Source of the DNA: Protofrankia sp963555925
Lineage (GTDB): Bacteria > Actinomycetota > Actinomycetes > Frankiales > Frankiaceae
NCBI GenBank assembly: GCA_963555925.1
Contig: CAUVXJ010000011.1
Coordinates: forward strand, 1 to 64,000
Length of the DNA: 64,000 bases
Direction of reading: 5' to 3'
The position numbers and the translations under genes were made by a program. Positions 26,146 through 35,210 of the stretch are shown piece after piece (the stretch's first letter is position 1; each line of letters starts with the position of its first letter). The notes below the pieces were generated by a model, which made no database searches, had not been told where the DNA came from, and saw only the letters and a program-made list of their open reading frames with translations.

Positions 26146-27261
26146 TCAGCCGGGCCGGGTGCCGTAGCGGATGGTGGCGTTCCTGGCCAGCTGCAGTGAA
26201 CCCGGGTCGGCGGTCAGGTGTTTGCTGTCCATGAAGCTGAACCCGAACAGGCCCGCAGCGGTGATCTGCCGCACGTATTCGTCGGTGAAAATCGCCCGCA
26301 GGTCGTTGGTCCAGGTGGCCGGCGAGCCGTCGTCGGGTTTGTAGTGCGCAACCATGACCGGGCCGTACCTGCCGAGGATCTGGGTCATCCTGCGGATGTC
26401 GTCGACGTTGCTTTTCGAGTCCATCGCCTGGAAGCTCTGGAAGTCCGACTGCCGCAGCACGTCGTCGAAATGCCCGATCAGCGATCGCCCGCCGCCCTTT
26501 GCCGGGTCGTCCCAGCGGGCCTGCCAGCCACCCCAGCCGAGTGAGACCTTCGCGTTCGGCGCCATGGAGTGGAAGATGCCCATCGCCGCGACGTACTGGT
26601 CCTTCAGCTTCAGGTAGTAGTTGGTCACCTCGGGGGTGGCCGCCCAGGTGTTGGCCTTGCACGGGTAGGTCTGCAACTCGGTGAACAGCGTGATGTAGAG
26701 CGGCGGTCCGTCCGCCGGACCGGCGAATATCTGCGCGAGTCGTCGGGTGTCACCGAGAAACGCTGATGACAGCGGGTAGTCCCGGCCGCACGCCGGGCCG
26801 TACTTGGTCTGGACCGTGGCGACCTGACCGGCGCCACCGAGCCACACGACGAGGTGGATCGCGCGCCGGTCCGCGTATACCCGCGGAATGAGATCCTTCG
26901 CCCAGTTCGTCAGGAACCCAAAGTCGTTCGGGCTGTTGTACCAGGTCGTGAGCATTCCCAGCTGGTCGGCGATGGGCGATGTGGAGTCGCTGTCGAGGGC
27001 GGGGCCGAGGCCGAACACGAGCTTTCCGGTCTTGCCGAATGCGGCCGGTCGGGGCGATCCGCCGCCGGCGGCGGCGCTCGTCACAGCCCCCACCGCCCGC
27101 GTCTGGCCGGTTATATCCGGTAGCGACCAGGTGAGGAGGCCGGCGAGTGTCGCGAGAAACACAAAAGACGCTTCAAGTGGACGAAACGACTTCAATACTG
27201 ACAAGGCATGTTTCTCCGCGGTTTCTCCCGAAGTATCCCCCCGGACGGGGGTAGCGTACAT
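26146..27261 (-). CDS. Secreted protein of unknown family, possibly TIM-barrel hydrolase-like
   Basis: Up to 371 residues. A hydrophobic segment (ASFVFLATLAGLLTWSL, about residues 31-47) is a signal peptide or anchor, then a Gly/Ala-rich linker, then a domain of about 280 residues rich in aromatic residues. Regularly spaced short strands ending in acidic or aromatic residues (HLVVWLGG, PLYITLFTELQTYP, KVSLGWGGWQARW, GPVMVAHYKPD, FGFSFMDSK) suggest a (beta/alpha)8 barrel such as glycoside hydrolases have, but I cannot name a family. It is divergent from the FHA-ABC exporter gene across 295 bases. Confidence 0.6.
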   Translation of the reverse strand: MYATPVRGDTSGETAEKHALSVLKSFRPLEASFVFLATLAGLLTWSLPDITGQTRAVGAVTSAAAGGGSPRPAAFGKTGKLVFGLGPALDSDSTSPIADQLGMLTTWYNSPNDFGFLTNWAKDLIPRVYADRRAIHLVVWLGGAGQVATVQTKYGPACGRDYPLSSAFLGDTRRLAQIFAGPADGPPLYITLFTELQTYPCKANTWAATPEVTNYYLKLKDQYVAAMGIFHSMAPNAKVSLGWGGWQARWDDPAKGGGRSLIGHFDDVLRQSDFQSFQAMDSKSNVDDIRRMTQILGRYGPVMVAHYKPDDGSPATWTNDLRAIFTDEYVRQITAAGLFGFSFMDSKHLTADPGSLQLARNATIRYGTRPG

Positions 27262-27322
27262 GCTGCCATCGCGTGCAGACGGACCATGTGGAGATCGCCG
27301 CTCGAGTGTCCGTGATGACAGT

Positions 27323-27340
27323 CGGTGTCGGCTGACACCG
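27323..27340. promoter_or_regulatory. Small palindrome, candidate operator
   Basis: CGGTGTC-GGCT-GACACCG is a perfect 7-bp inverted repeat in the spacer between the divergent secreted-protein and FHA-ABC genes. A similar GACACCGGTGTC palindrome occurs at 37034-37045. No regulator can be assigned. Confidence 0.35.
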
Positions 27341-27556
27341 GTTACTGGCCCGTTTCGTCGAAAAGACGCAATTTCGCGGGACGGCGGCGGTTACGATCTC
27401 TTTCAGCTGGCGTGAGCGGTCCGCCCCGGAGACCGGGGTTCCGATCGGATCGGTGCGGACCGCTCGGCCGGGCGAGCACGGCTCTTTTCACGCACTTGGA
27501 GGTACCAAGGGCCGCCAGAGGCCGACAACCTCTGGCCGCGGGGGAGAGGAACACAG

Positions 27557-30097
27557 GTGGACCGGACCTCTCTGCAGGTCAACACCCCGGTCGGCCAGGT
27601 GGTTCTGGCTGGTTCCGGACCATACGTGGTGGGGCGGGCGCGCCAATCCGACATCGTCATCGTCGACAGCCGCGTGTCGCGGCGCCACTTCGTCCTGGAA
27701 TCGGCGGCCGACGGCTGGCATGTGCGTGACACCAGTGCCAACGGTCTCTGGCAGGACGGCCGACGTGTGGGCAACCTCAACGTGAGTGCGGCGCAGGTCC
27801 GGCTCCGCCTTGGCGCCGCGGACGGCCCGGAGGTCGTTCTCATCCCACAGCCACGACAGCCACGACAGCCCGTCGGACCGGAATCGGGCGAGCGACCGGC
27901 CGAGCGACCGGCCGAGCGACGGGCGGACCTGCCCACCGCGGTCGCGGGAGGCGACGACGAGCCCGGCCCGCCCACGTCCGAACAGCCGATCGTCGGGGAC
28001 GAGCGCAAGGTTCACCGCTTGCGTCCAGGGCAGGTGACCCTGGGTCGTTCCCGGGACAACGACCTGGTTGTCGACGACTTACTGGCCTCTCGGCACCATG
28101 CCCAGCTTCGTGTCGGCGCGGGCGTCGGTGGTGCCGGCCGGGGCGCTGTCGGCCGGGGTGCGCCGGGCCGGGGCGGTGATCGAAACGGTGGCGTCGAGGT
28201 CGTCGACCTGGGGTCGGCCAACGGCACGTTCGTCAACGGCCGACGGGTGACCCACGCGCCCGTGGCGCAACGCGACGTTGTCGCCATCGGCCACCATCTG
28301 TTCCAGCTTGACGGTGACACGTTGGTTGAGTATGTCGACAGCGGTGACGTGACGTTCGAGGTGCAGGGCCTGTCCGTATGGGCGGGCGCCAAGCAGCTCA
28401 TGAGCGACGTCACCTTCCGCCTGCCGGCCCGATCACTGCTGGGTGTGGTCGGGCCGAGCGGCGCGGGCAAGTCGACGTTGCTCAACGCGCTCACCGGGTT
28501 CCGCCCAGCCGATGCCGGCACGGTCCGCTATGCGGGCCGTGATCTCTACGCCGAGTACGACGAGCTGCGCCGCCGGATCGGCTACGTCCCGCAGGCCGAT
28601 CCTCTGCACAGTCAGCTGACCGTCCGCCAGGCCCTGGAGTACGGCGCTGAGCTGCGCTTCCCGGCGGACACCACCGCCGACGAGCGACGCGCGCGGGTCA
28701 GCGAGGTCATCACCCAGTTGGGGTTGCGTGATCATTCCGACACGCCGGTCGGCCGGCTGTCCGGCGGACAGCGTAAACGGACCAGCGTCGCGCTTGAGCT
28801 GCTCACCCGTCCGACACTGCTTTTTCTGGACGAGCCGACCTCCGGGTTGGACCCTGCGAACGACCAGTCGGTGATGGAGGCGCTGCACGGACTCGCCCGG
28901 GGCAGCGACGGTGCCGCCACGGCTCCCGGTGAAGGTCGCACGGTGATCGTGGTTACCCACAGCGTGCTTTTTCTTGATCTTTGTGACTATCTGCTGGTCC
29001 TTGCACCCGGTGGCCACGTGGCGTACTTCGGGCCGAGCGCGGGTGCGCTGCGATTCTTCGGGAAGAAGGACTTCAAGGAGTTCGTCACCGTCTTCCGCGA
29101 GCTGGAAGCTACCGCGGGCGCGGTGCTTGCGGCCCGTTTCCGCGCCTCGGAGGACTACGTCCCCTCCGCGGTGGTCGCGCCACTGGTCCGACGGACTCCT
29201 GCGCTGCTACCCAACGTCGGCCGACAGCCCGTGCTGGTGCAGCTGTCCACCCTTACCCGCCGCTACCTGCGGGTGGTGGTCGCGGACCGGTCCTACCTTC
29301 GGTTGATCATTGCTTTTCCGTTCCTGCTGGGGATCATCCCGCGGGTGATTCCGGCCCGGGACGGTCTCGCCGCGTTGCCGGTGCCGAACCCGGATGCGAC
29401 CAAGGTGCTGGTCGTGCTGGTGCTGTGCGCGTGCTTCATGGGGATGGCGAACTCGGTGCGCGAGATCGTCAAGGAGCGGCCGATCTACCGGCGGGAGCGC
29501 ACGATCGGCCTGTCGCGCACCGCCTACCTGGGTTCGAAGGTCGTCGTCCTCGCCGCGATCACCACCTGTCAGTGCGTGGTCTTCACATTGATCGGATTAC
29601 TGGGACGGATGCCGACACGTGCGGTGCTGCTCGGTTCTCCGCTCGCGGAGTGCATCATCGCGGTGCTCGTGGCGGCGCTGTCGTCGATGATGATCGGCCT
29701 ACTTGTGTCGACCCTGGTGGACAACGCCGACAAGACCATGCCCGTGCTGGTCCTCGTCACCATGGGCCAACTTGTGCTGTCCGGCGGGCTCGTGTCCGCG
29801 GTCGGACGCTTCGGGCTGGAGCAGATCAGCTGGCTTGCGCCGGCACGCTGGGGCTTTGCTGCCCTCGGTGCGACCACCGATCTCAACGACGTGGCCAAAC
29901 TGGGCACGCTGGGCAGGGCGGGCCCACGGGGTGATCCACCGGATCCGTTGTGGGACCCGAATGCCGCAACCTGGCTCACCGACGTCATCCTCGGTACCTC
30001 GGTGGGTGTCGTCGCGCTGATCCTGACCGCCTATATGATCCGCCGGATCGAGCCCAAGGTCGGCCGGCGCAAGGTGGGTGCGGATCCGCCATCCTGA
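27557..30097 (+). CDS. FHA-FHA-ABC exporter (Rv1747-like half transporter)
   Basis: 846 residues from GTG 27557, preceded by GGGGAGAGG. Two forkhead-associated domains come first: VGRARQSDIV ... VSRRHFVL (about 22-75) and LGRSRDNDLV ... ASRHHAQL ... GSANGTFVNGRRV (about 158-255). They bind phosphothreonine and tie the transporter to Ser/Thr kinases. The ABC ATPase follows: Walker A GPSGAGKS near 298, signature LSGGQRKR near 400, Walker B LLFLDEPTSGLDP. The C-terminal part (about 570-830) has six membrane helices of the ABC-2 type. This is the domain order of M. tuberculosis Rv1747, a PknF substrate linked to export of cell-envelope material. Its substrate here is unknown. Confidence 0.92.
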   Translation: MDRTSLQVNTPVGQVVLAGSGPYVVGRARQSDIVIVDSRVSRRHFVLESAADGWHVRDTSANGLWQDGRRVGNLNVSAAQVRLRLGAADGPEVVLIPQPRQPRQPVGPESGERPAERPAERRADLPTAVAGGDDEPGPPTSEQPIVGDERKVHRLRPGQVTLGRSRDNDLVVDDLLASRHHAQLRVGAGVGGAGRGAVGRGAPGRGGDRNGGVEVVDLGSANGTFVNGRRVTHAPVAQRDVVAIGHHLFQLDGDTLVEYVDSGDVTFEVQGLSVWAGAKQLMSDVTFRLPARSLLGVVGPSGAGKSTLLNALTGFRPADAGTVRYAGRDLYAEYDELRRRIGYVPQADPLHSQLTVRQALEYGAELRFPADTTADERRARVSEVITQLGLRDHSDTPVGRLSGGQRKRTSVALELLTRPTLLFLDEPTSGLDPANDQSVMEALHGLARGSDGAATAPGEGRTVIVVTHSVLFLDLCDYLLVLAPGGHVAYFGPSAGALRFFGKKDFKEFVTVFRELEATAGAVLAARFRASEDYVPSAVVAPLVRRTPALLPNVGRQPVLVQLSTLTRRYLRVVVADRSYLRLIIAFPFLLGIIPRVIPARDGLAALPVPNPDATKVLVVLVLCACFMGMANSVREIVKERPIYRRERTIGLSRTAYLGSKVVVLAAITTCQCVVFTLIGLLGRMPTRAVLLGSPLAECIIAVLVAALSSMMIGLLVSTLVDNADKTMPVLVLVTMGQLVLSGGLVSAVGRFGLEQISWLAPARWGFAALGATTDLNDVAKLGTLGRAGPRGDPPDPLWDPNAATWLTDVILGTSVGVVALILTAYMIRRIEPKVGRRKVGADPPS

Positions 30098-30160
30098 TGC
30101 CGCGGATCCGCCATCCAAAGCCGGCGGATCCGCCATCCGAGCCATGCGAATCTGCCATGA
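30080..30160. repeat. 22-bp-periodic array across ABC/DUF4143 junction
   Basis: GCGGATCCGCCATCC occurs at 30080, 30102 and 30124, with a degenerate fourth copy (GCGAATCTGCCATGA) at 30146, all at exactly 22-bp spacing. The first copy encodes the last residues of the ABC exporter; the fourth contains the ATG of the DUF4143 gene. Each unit includes the palindrome GCGGATCCGC. Confidence 0.9.
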
Positions 30161-31491
30161 TGGACGCCGTGGTGGACTCATTCCGAATCGACGGTTCAGT
30201 CTTCAACGTGCGCCGGTCCCTCCAGCCTCTGATCATCGAAGCACTGGCCGACACCCGTGTCGTCGGCGTCGTCGGACCTCGGCAGGCAGGCAAGTCCACG
30301 CTGGTGCAGCGCATCGTCGGTGACTCGCCAAATGGTGTGTACGTCTCCCTGGCCGACCGTGACGCTCGGGTCGCGGCGGAGGCGGATCCACGTGGCTTCC
30401 TGATGGGACGTCCGGGGCTCCTCGCCATCGACGAGGTGCAGCGGGTCCCCGAGCTGCTGATCGCGCTGAAGGCGGCAGTCGACACGGACGAACGTCCGGG
30501 CCGGTTCCTGGTGACTGGTTCCTCGCAGCTCAGTGCCAACCGCGGTGTGTCGGAGACACTCGCCGGCCGGATTGAGCGCTTCGAGCTGTGGCCGCTGAGC
30601 CAGAGCGAACTAGCCGTAGCGGGTGCGGCTGTAACCGGTGTGGTCGGAACGGTTGACACGTTCCTTGACCGGCTCCTTGGCGGCGAACTGCCGCTGGACC
30701 AGGTCGGTAAGTTGACCAAGCACGACTATCTGGATCGGGCTGTCGCAGGCGGGTATCCGGAGGCTGTCCGCAGATCAGGGGCAAGGCGAGCCGCATGGTT
30801 CGACGCCTATGTCGAGACGGTGGTGGAGCGGGAGGCTCCAGGGGTGTCGGCCTCACCGCGCACAGCCGAACTGCCACGTCTGCTCCGCTTGGTCGCGGCC
30901 AGGAACGCCAGCCTGCTCAACGTGGCCGACCTGGCGCGTGATGCGGGGCTGCCGGAGCGAACAGTCCATCGTTATCTGGAGGTTCTCGAAGCGGTCTTTC
31001 TCGTCCGCCGCTGCCCCGCATGGGCGGTGAACCTCAGCCAACGGGAGATCCGGGCGTCCAAGGTCTTCGTGACCGATCCTGGTCTTGCCGCTCATCTGCG
31101 TGGTGCTGACATCACGTCGCTCACGCGCCCGGAACTGTCCCACGGCGTCGACGGCCCGGTTCTTGAGGGGATGGTTTACGCCGAGTTGCTACGGCAGTCG
31201 GGTTGGTCGGCGGTCAGACCGTCACTCTTCCATTATCGGGACCGGGCCGGGGCCGAGATCGACCTCATAGTAGAGGACCGGTCCCTGCGTGTCGTCGCGA
31301 TCGAGGTGAAGGCCGCGGCCGACGTCTCAACCCGCGACATCCGCCACCTCGCCGCCGTCCGCGACCGACTCGGTGACCGTTTCGTCGCCGGACTGGTGTT
31401 GCACACTGGCGCTCGGGCCTTTTCGCTGGGCGACCGCCTGGCCGCGGTTCCCGTCAGCGCCCTGTGGGCTCCCCCCAGCCCTGCTCCTTGA
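30157..31491 (+). CDS. AAA ATPase with DUF4143 C-terminal domain
   Basis: 444 residues. An AAA-14-type ATPase domain has Walker A GPRQAGKS near residue 38, Walker B LLAIDEVQRVP and sensor VTGSSQL. Next come a winged-helix segment (LNVADLARDAGLPERTVHRYLEVL) and the DUF4143 domain, which has a PD-(D/E)XK-like pattern: AEIDLIVE ... VVAIEVKAA. The family is widespread and usually orphan; its biochemical role is not settled. ATG 30157 lies in the last unit of the 22-bp array, with no Shine-Dalgarno sequence, and 59 bases after the exporter stop, so translation may be reinitiated or leaderless. Confidence 0.87.
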   Translation: MMDAVVDSFRIDGSVFNVRRSLQPLIIEALADTRVVGVVGPRQAGKSTLVQRIVGDSPNGVYVSLADRDARVAAEADPRGFLMGRPGLLAIDEVQRVPELLIALKAAVDTDERPGRFLVTGSSQLSANRGVSETLAGRIERFELWPLSQSELAVAGAAVTGVVGTVDTFLDRLLGGELPLDQVGKLTKHDYLDRAVAGGYPEAVRRSGARRAAWFDAYVETVVEREAPGVSASPRTAELPRLLRLVAARNASLLNVADLARDAGLPERTVHRYLEVLEAVFLVRRCPAWAVNLSQREIRASKVFVTDPGLAAHLRGADITSLTRPELSHGVDGPVLEGMVYAELLRQSGWSAVRPSLFHYRDRAGAEIDLIVEDRSLRVVAIEVKAAADVSTRDIRHLAAVRDRLGDRFVAGLVLHTGARAFSLGDRLAAVPVSALWAPPSPAP

Positions 31492-31522
31492 TCCACGCCC
31501 CTGTTGCCGGGCGCTCTTACGC
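31490..31522 (+). repeat. Copy of dispersed repeat with TTGATCCACGCCCCTGTTGC start
   Basis: TTGATCCACGCCCCTGTTGC followed by CGGGCGCTCTTA begins over the stop codon of the DUF4143 gene. It matches 47693-47727 at 29 of about 32 positions, and shares its core with 5422-5444 and 12581-12600. The long hairpin is absent here. Confidence 0.75.
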
Positions 31523-31592
31523 TATGGTGTCCTGGATCATCCGGATGAGGAGCTCGCCGTGACAGGCATGACCGGTCAGCGTAAACGGGGGC

Positions 31593-32459
31593 ATGGACGT
31601 GGCGCACATCGTCTCGACGATCAACCTTAAGGGTGGCGTCGGCAAGACGACGATCACTGCCGCGCTCGCGGAGATCATGGCGGCGGAGCACGGGAAGCGT
31701 GTGCTGCTCGTCGATCTCGACCCGCAGACGAACCTGACCGTCTACATGATCGGCGAGGCGCACTGGAAGGACCTGAACGACTCGGACCGGACGTTGGCCA
31801 CCCTCTTTCGCGACGCGGTGGAGCCGCGCTCGGCCGACGGCCTGTTCGACATCGACGCGGCGCTGCAACGGGACGTGTCGCCGGTGCGAACAGTCACTCA
31901 GGTCGACCTGCTGGCATCCTCGCTGGATCTCATCGACATCCAGGACCGGCTGCTCGCCCCGTCCGGGGAGTTCCTCCATGATCCGGTCGAGCTGCTGGCG
32001 CGGCAGATCGAGAAGATATCCGGCAACTACGACTACGTCCTGGTGGACTGCCCGCCGAATCTGAGCATCCTCACCCTGAACGGGCTGAGGATCTCGCACG
32101 GCTACATCATCCCGACTGTCCCCGACTTCATGTCGACCTACGGAATCGCGCAGGTCCGGTCCAGAATCGCGAAATTCGCCACCGACGTGGGCGTTGACAT
32201 CCCCGCGATCGGGCTGGTCATCAGCAAGTACCGCTCCGAGGTGACCCTGCACCAGCAGATGGCGGACTACCTCCAACGGACGGGGCAGGACGACGGACTG
32301 CACGTGTTCGAGTCCAGGATCCCCGAGTCGGGTGACATCGCCGCCGCAGCCGAGTTCAACGACTGGGGAACCCTGCGGCAGCGTTACGGCTACAAGGGGC
32401 AGTACGACGCGCTGGCCGCGCTGACCGTGGAGTTCATGCACCTCGTCGAGAGCAGCTGA
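31593..32459 (+). CDS. Orphan ParA/MinD-family ATPase
   Basis: 288 residues. The deviant Walker A motif LKGGVGKTT near residues 12-20, VDLDPQTNLT near 41 and DCPPNLSILT near 150 define a ParA ATPase. The protein has no N-terminal DNA-binding extension and no ParB gene follows, so it is unlikely to be the chromosomal segregation protein; orphan ParAs position other cargo. The start is ATG 31593 or GTG 31599, the latter better spaced from GGGGG. It lies 101 bases after the DUF4143 gene and converges with the secreted nuclease gene. Confidence 0.85.
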   Translation: MDVAHIVSTINLKGGVGKTTITAALAEIMAAEHGKRVLLVDLDPQTNLTVYMIGEAHWKDLNDSDRTLATLFRDAVEPRSADGLFDIDAALQRDVSPVRTVTQVDLLASSLDLIDIQDRLLAPSGEFLHDPVELLARQIEKISGNYDYVLVDCPPNLSILTLNGLRISHGYIIPTVPDFMSTYGIAQVRSRIAKFATDVGVDIPAIGLVISKYRSEVTLHQQMADYLQRTGQDDGLHVFESRIPESGDIAAAAEFNDWGTLRQRYGYKGQYDALAALTVEFMHLVESS

Positions 32460-32462
32460 CCG

Positions 32463-32543
32463 CGGTGCCGCGCAGCGACGCAGGGGCGCGGCGCGGCACC
32501 GGGCCGGCAGGAGGCAGGGCTCGCGGGTCAGGGCTCGCGGGTC
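32463..32543. terminator. Hairpin and 14-bp direct repeat between convergent genes
   Basis: CGGTGCCGCGC (32463-32473) pairs with GCGCGGCACCG (32491-32501). Downstream, AGGGCTCGCGGGTC is repeated twice in tandem (about 32516-32543). The hairpin probably ends transcription of both the ParA gene and the nuclease gene. Confidence 0.55.
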
Positions 32544-32555
32544 AGAACGTGATGG

Positions 32556-34961
32556 TCAGGGCAGGGTGAGTCGGACGACCTGTGGGTCGTGATCACTCTG
32601 CTGGGTTGCGAATTCGGAGTTCACATGCACCACGTTGTAGCTGTGTGAGGCGCCGGTCAGCGATGACGACAGCAGGATGTGGTCGAGGACCTGCGAGTTG
32701 CCCTCGTACACGTAGGTGTAGCGCTCGGCGTCGGACAATGTCGCCGGTAGGTCCGTCAGACCGGCGCTGGCCAGGGTCTGCACGGGCGCGGAGTAGGTGA
32801 AGTCGTTCAGGTCGCCGGCCACCACGATCCGAGCCTGGCTGTCGATCGCGAGGATCGACTGGACGAAGCTCTTCACCACAGCGGCCTGCTGGCTACGCTG
32901 CGTCTGGCTGGACAGCGTCGGCGGCTGGTAACGGCCGAACAGTGGGTTGTCGCCGCCCTTGGAATTCCAGTGGTTGGCGATCACGAACAGCGGCTTGGAG
33001 TTGAAGTAGAACTTGCCGACCAGCGGCTTGCGGCTGGTGCTGAAGGCGGTGTTGGTCGGGTCGATCCGCCCGGGGTTGTAGCTGAGGTTGACCCGGTCGG
33101 CGGAGTTGCCGCTGTCGGAGACGCTTTCCGCCGTCGTGGAGTCGCCGGGAGTGCCGGCGGCGAAGGTCAGCCCGATGTCGGTGCGGTAGAGGAGACCCAC
33201 CCGGATGTTGCCGCCGGGCTCACCACCATCGGAATCGTCCACCGGGTTGATCTGCTGGTAGGTGTAGGTAGGCCCACCCGCGGCGCTGATCGCGTTGATC
33301 AGCTTGGTCCAGGTCTGGTCGGCGGCGACCACCGAACTGTTGGTGGCCCCGTCGTTGTCCTGGATCTCCTCGACGCTGATGATCCCCGGCGCGGCCAGGT
33401 TGGTCACGATCTGGCCGGCCAGGCCGTCGAACTTGCTCTGCGGGTCGGTCGGGTCCAGGTTCTCGACGTTGAACGTGGCAACCGAGATCTGGCCCGTGCC
33501 CGGCCCCGTGGTGCTCTGTGGGGTCAGCCCGCTGTCCACCCTGGTGATCGGGCTGGTCAGCAGCACGTGGAAGTTGGCGAACGCGTAGTCGAGCACACCG
33601 ACCGCTGGGCCGGAGAAGTGGTCGCCCACGTTCACCCCGGTGGGAACCGAGCCGGCGAGGATGGCGTCGTCGATCACCAACCGCTCCGGGTTGCCGTCGG
33701 TCTGACGCAGTACGATGCCGCCGCGGTTGGTGCGCACCGACGCGTTCGCGCCGTCGTCACCGAGCACCGGGATCTCGTTGTAGCTGTTGCCGGGGCCGAC
33801 CGCGACCGGGTTGTTCACCTGGACGCGCATGCCTTCAAGGGACTCGTAGAAGTCGATGCCGTCGGTGGCCACGTCGAAGGTGCCCGAGGTCTCGACACTG
33901 CCCGTGGCGTCGTCGTCGATCACGGTTGTGGGCGGTACCCGGCCGCCGGTGCCGATCACCGTGGCTGCCGGGACCGCTCGGGTGCCCAGCACGGAGACCG
34001 ACGGGGAGGTGATTTCAGTGGTGGTCAGGTTCGCCGTGGTAGACCCGCTCGGCCGGTACTCCGACACGGTGCCGCCGACTGCGATCTCCTGGCCGACGCT
34101 GACCGTCGGCGTGCTGGAGGTGTACACGAACACACCCTCGGAGGTGGCGTCGCTCGTGTCCGGGCACGGGTCCTGGAACCAGAAGCCGGTGCTCCTCACC
34201 GCGGTGACGACGCCGCGGACGTTCGAGACCGCCTGGCTGTTCAGCGGTGAGATGTGGGCGCTGCCCTGGATGTCGCGGATGCGGGTGGTGTAGCCGGTGC
34301 AGGAGCCGCCACCGCCGCTCTGGGAGTTCTGCGGGGTCGGGCTGACCTTGGCGAAGTCGTTCGCGTTGTTGTCGGTGTCAGTCGCAGGGTTGGACCTGGT
34401 CGCAGACGTGGTGTTTGACAGGGTTGCGGCCGGCGACGTCTCGTAGTCGTTGGCGGCGCCGTAGCCGATGAAGTCCTTCACGCCGGATGCGGCGTGGCAG
34501 TTGCTCCCGCAGGTCAACGCGGTGGTGGTGGTGACGAGCGCGACCTTGCCGGTCGTGGCGGACATGTTGGTCGTGCCGGTCGCGTCCGGGGTGGGCAGCG
34601 CGACGCCCTGGCTGCCCGCGGACCCGAGCTTGACCAGGTACTTCGAGCCGGGCTGGATCGTGCCGGACAGCGCGGTGACCAGGTAGTTGGTCCCGGACGA
34701 GGAGGCGTACTGGGTGGACCAGCCGGCGAGGCTGACCGCGGCGCTGCCCCGGTTGTACAGCTCGACGAAGTCGTTGAGGTAGGGGGCGCCGCTGTTGCCG
34801 CCGCCGCCGTAGACTTCGCTGATCACCACATCGGGCGACGTGGCAAGCGCCGGCACCACGACCATCCCGGTGTAGCCACCGACGAGGGCCGCGGCGAGTA
34901 GAGGCGGGAGCAGACGCCGTAGCGGAGAGTGACCACGTGGCGAAGGGCGAGGAAGTGCCAT
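32556..34961 (-). CDS. Secreted multi-domain nuclease (lamin-tail + endonuclease/exonuclease/phosphatase fold)
   Basis: 801 residues from ATG 34961, chosen for AGGAG 7 nt upstream. A signal peptide (LLPPLLAAALVGGYTGMVVVPALA) is followed by a lamin-tail domain (VVISEVYGGGGNSGAPYLNDFVELYN, about residues 40-170), an OB-like region (RIRDIQGSAHISPL ... VRGVVTAV) and a C-terminal DNase-I-like domain with ATFNVEN, EEIQDN, NHWNSK, AGDLNDF and SDHDPQV, which supply the metal and catalytic His/Asp residues. The order is that of ExeM/NucH-type extracellular nucleases, which release phosphate from external DNA. A secreted acid phosphatase gene lies upstream on the same strand, and a PHO-box-like site is present. 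Confidence 0.9.
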   Translation of the reverse strand: MALPRPSPRGHSPLRRLLPPLLAAALVGGYTGMVVVPALATSPDVVISEVYGGGGNSGAPYLNDFVELYNRGSAAVSLAGWSTQYASSSGTNYLVTALSGTIQPGSKYLVKLGSAGSQGVALPTPDATGTTNMSATTGKVALVTTTTALTCGSNCHAASGVKDFIGYGAANDYETSPAATLSNTTSATRSNPATDTDNNANDFAKVSPTPQNSQSGGGGSCTGYTTRIRDIQGSAHISPLNSQAVSNVRGVVTAVRSTGFWFQDPCPDTSDATSEGVFVYTSSTPTVSVGQEIAVGGTVSEYRPSGSTTANLTTTEITSPSVSVLGTRAVPAATVIGTGGRVPPTTVIDDDATGSVETSGTFDVATDGIDFYESLEGMRVQVNNPVAVGPGNSYNEIPVLGDDGANASVRTNRGGIVLRQTDGNPERLVIDDAILAGSVPTGVNVGDHFSGPAVGVLDYAFANFHVLLTSPITRVDSGLTPQSTTGPGTGQISVATFNVENLDPTDPQSKFDGLAGQIVTNLAAPGIISVEEIQDNDGATNSSVVAADQTWTKLINAISAAGGPTYTYQQINPVDDSDGGEPGGNIRVGLLYRTDIGLTFAAGTPGDSTTAESVSDSGNSADRVNLSYNPGRIDPTNTAFSTSRKPLVGKFYFNSKPLFVIANHWNSKGGDNPLFGRYQPPTLSSQTQRSQQAAVVKSFVQSILAIDSQARIVVAGDLNDFTYSAPVQTLASAGLTDLPATLSDAERYTYVYEGNSQVLDHILLSSSLTGASHSYNVVHVNSEFATQQSDHDPQVVRLTLP

Positions 34962-35055
34962 GAACGGGCTCCTGACCAACAATGCGTGGACAATGAAATG
35001 AGCCCGTTATCTCTATCGAGTCGACGGTGTTGATTTCTATTGGGTAACGGCGACG

Positions 35056-35077
35056 ATCCGTGGACGCTCGAATGAAC
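35056..35077 (-). promoter_or_regulatory. Candidate PHO box upstream of nuclease
   Basis: On the minus strand the sequence reads GTTCATTCGAG followed directly by CGTCCACGGAT. The first 11-mer fits the actinobacterial PHO-box unit (GTTCAYYYRGS-like); the second is degenerate. It lies about 95 bases upstream of the nuclease start, which would allow control by PhoP under phosphate limitation. Confidence 0.4.
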
Positions 35078-35123
35078 TTCTGTCACCGCACGATCGACAC
35101 GGTGCTGATCCACTTCCACCGTG

Positions 35124-35173
35124 GTTGATCGTGTTGTCGGATCGCACCGGCCGGATCCGACAACACGATCAAC
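35124..35173. terminator. 20-bp perfect hairpin downstream of acid phosphatase
   Basis: GTTGATCGTGTTGTCGGATC and its exact complement are separated by 10 bases. The hairpin lies 38 bases downstream of the phosphatase stop and upstream of the nuclease promoter region, so it insulates the two genes. Confidence 0.7.
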
Positions 35174-35210
35174 GTCACGGGTGGGGATTCAGGTGGGGAT
35201 TCGGGTGGGA

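Noticed and set aside
31593..32459. Plasmid or chromosomal partition locus
   Set aside because: A ParA is present, but there is no ParB gene and no parS-like cluster nearby.
32970..34250. 426-codon + frame opposite the secreted nuclease
   Set aside because: It is antisense to a well-supported nuclease, and its sequence is low-complexity Val/Gly/Asp/Arg.
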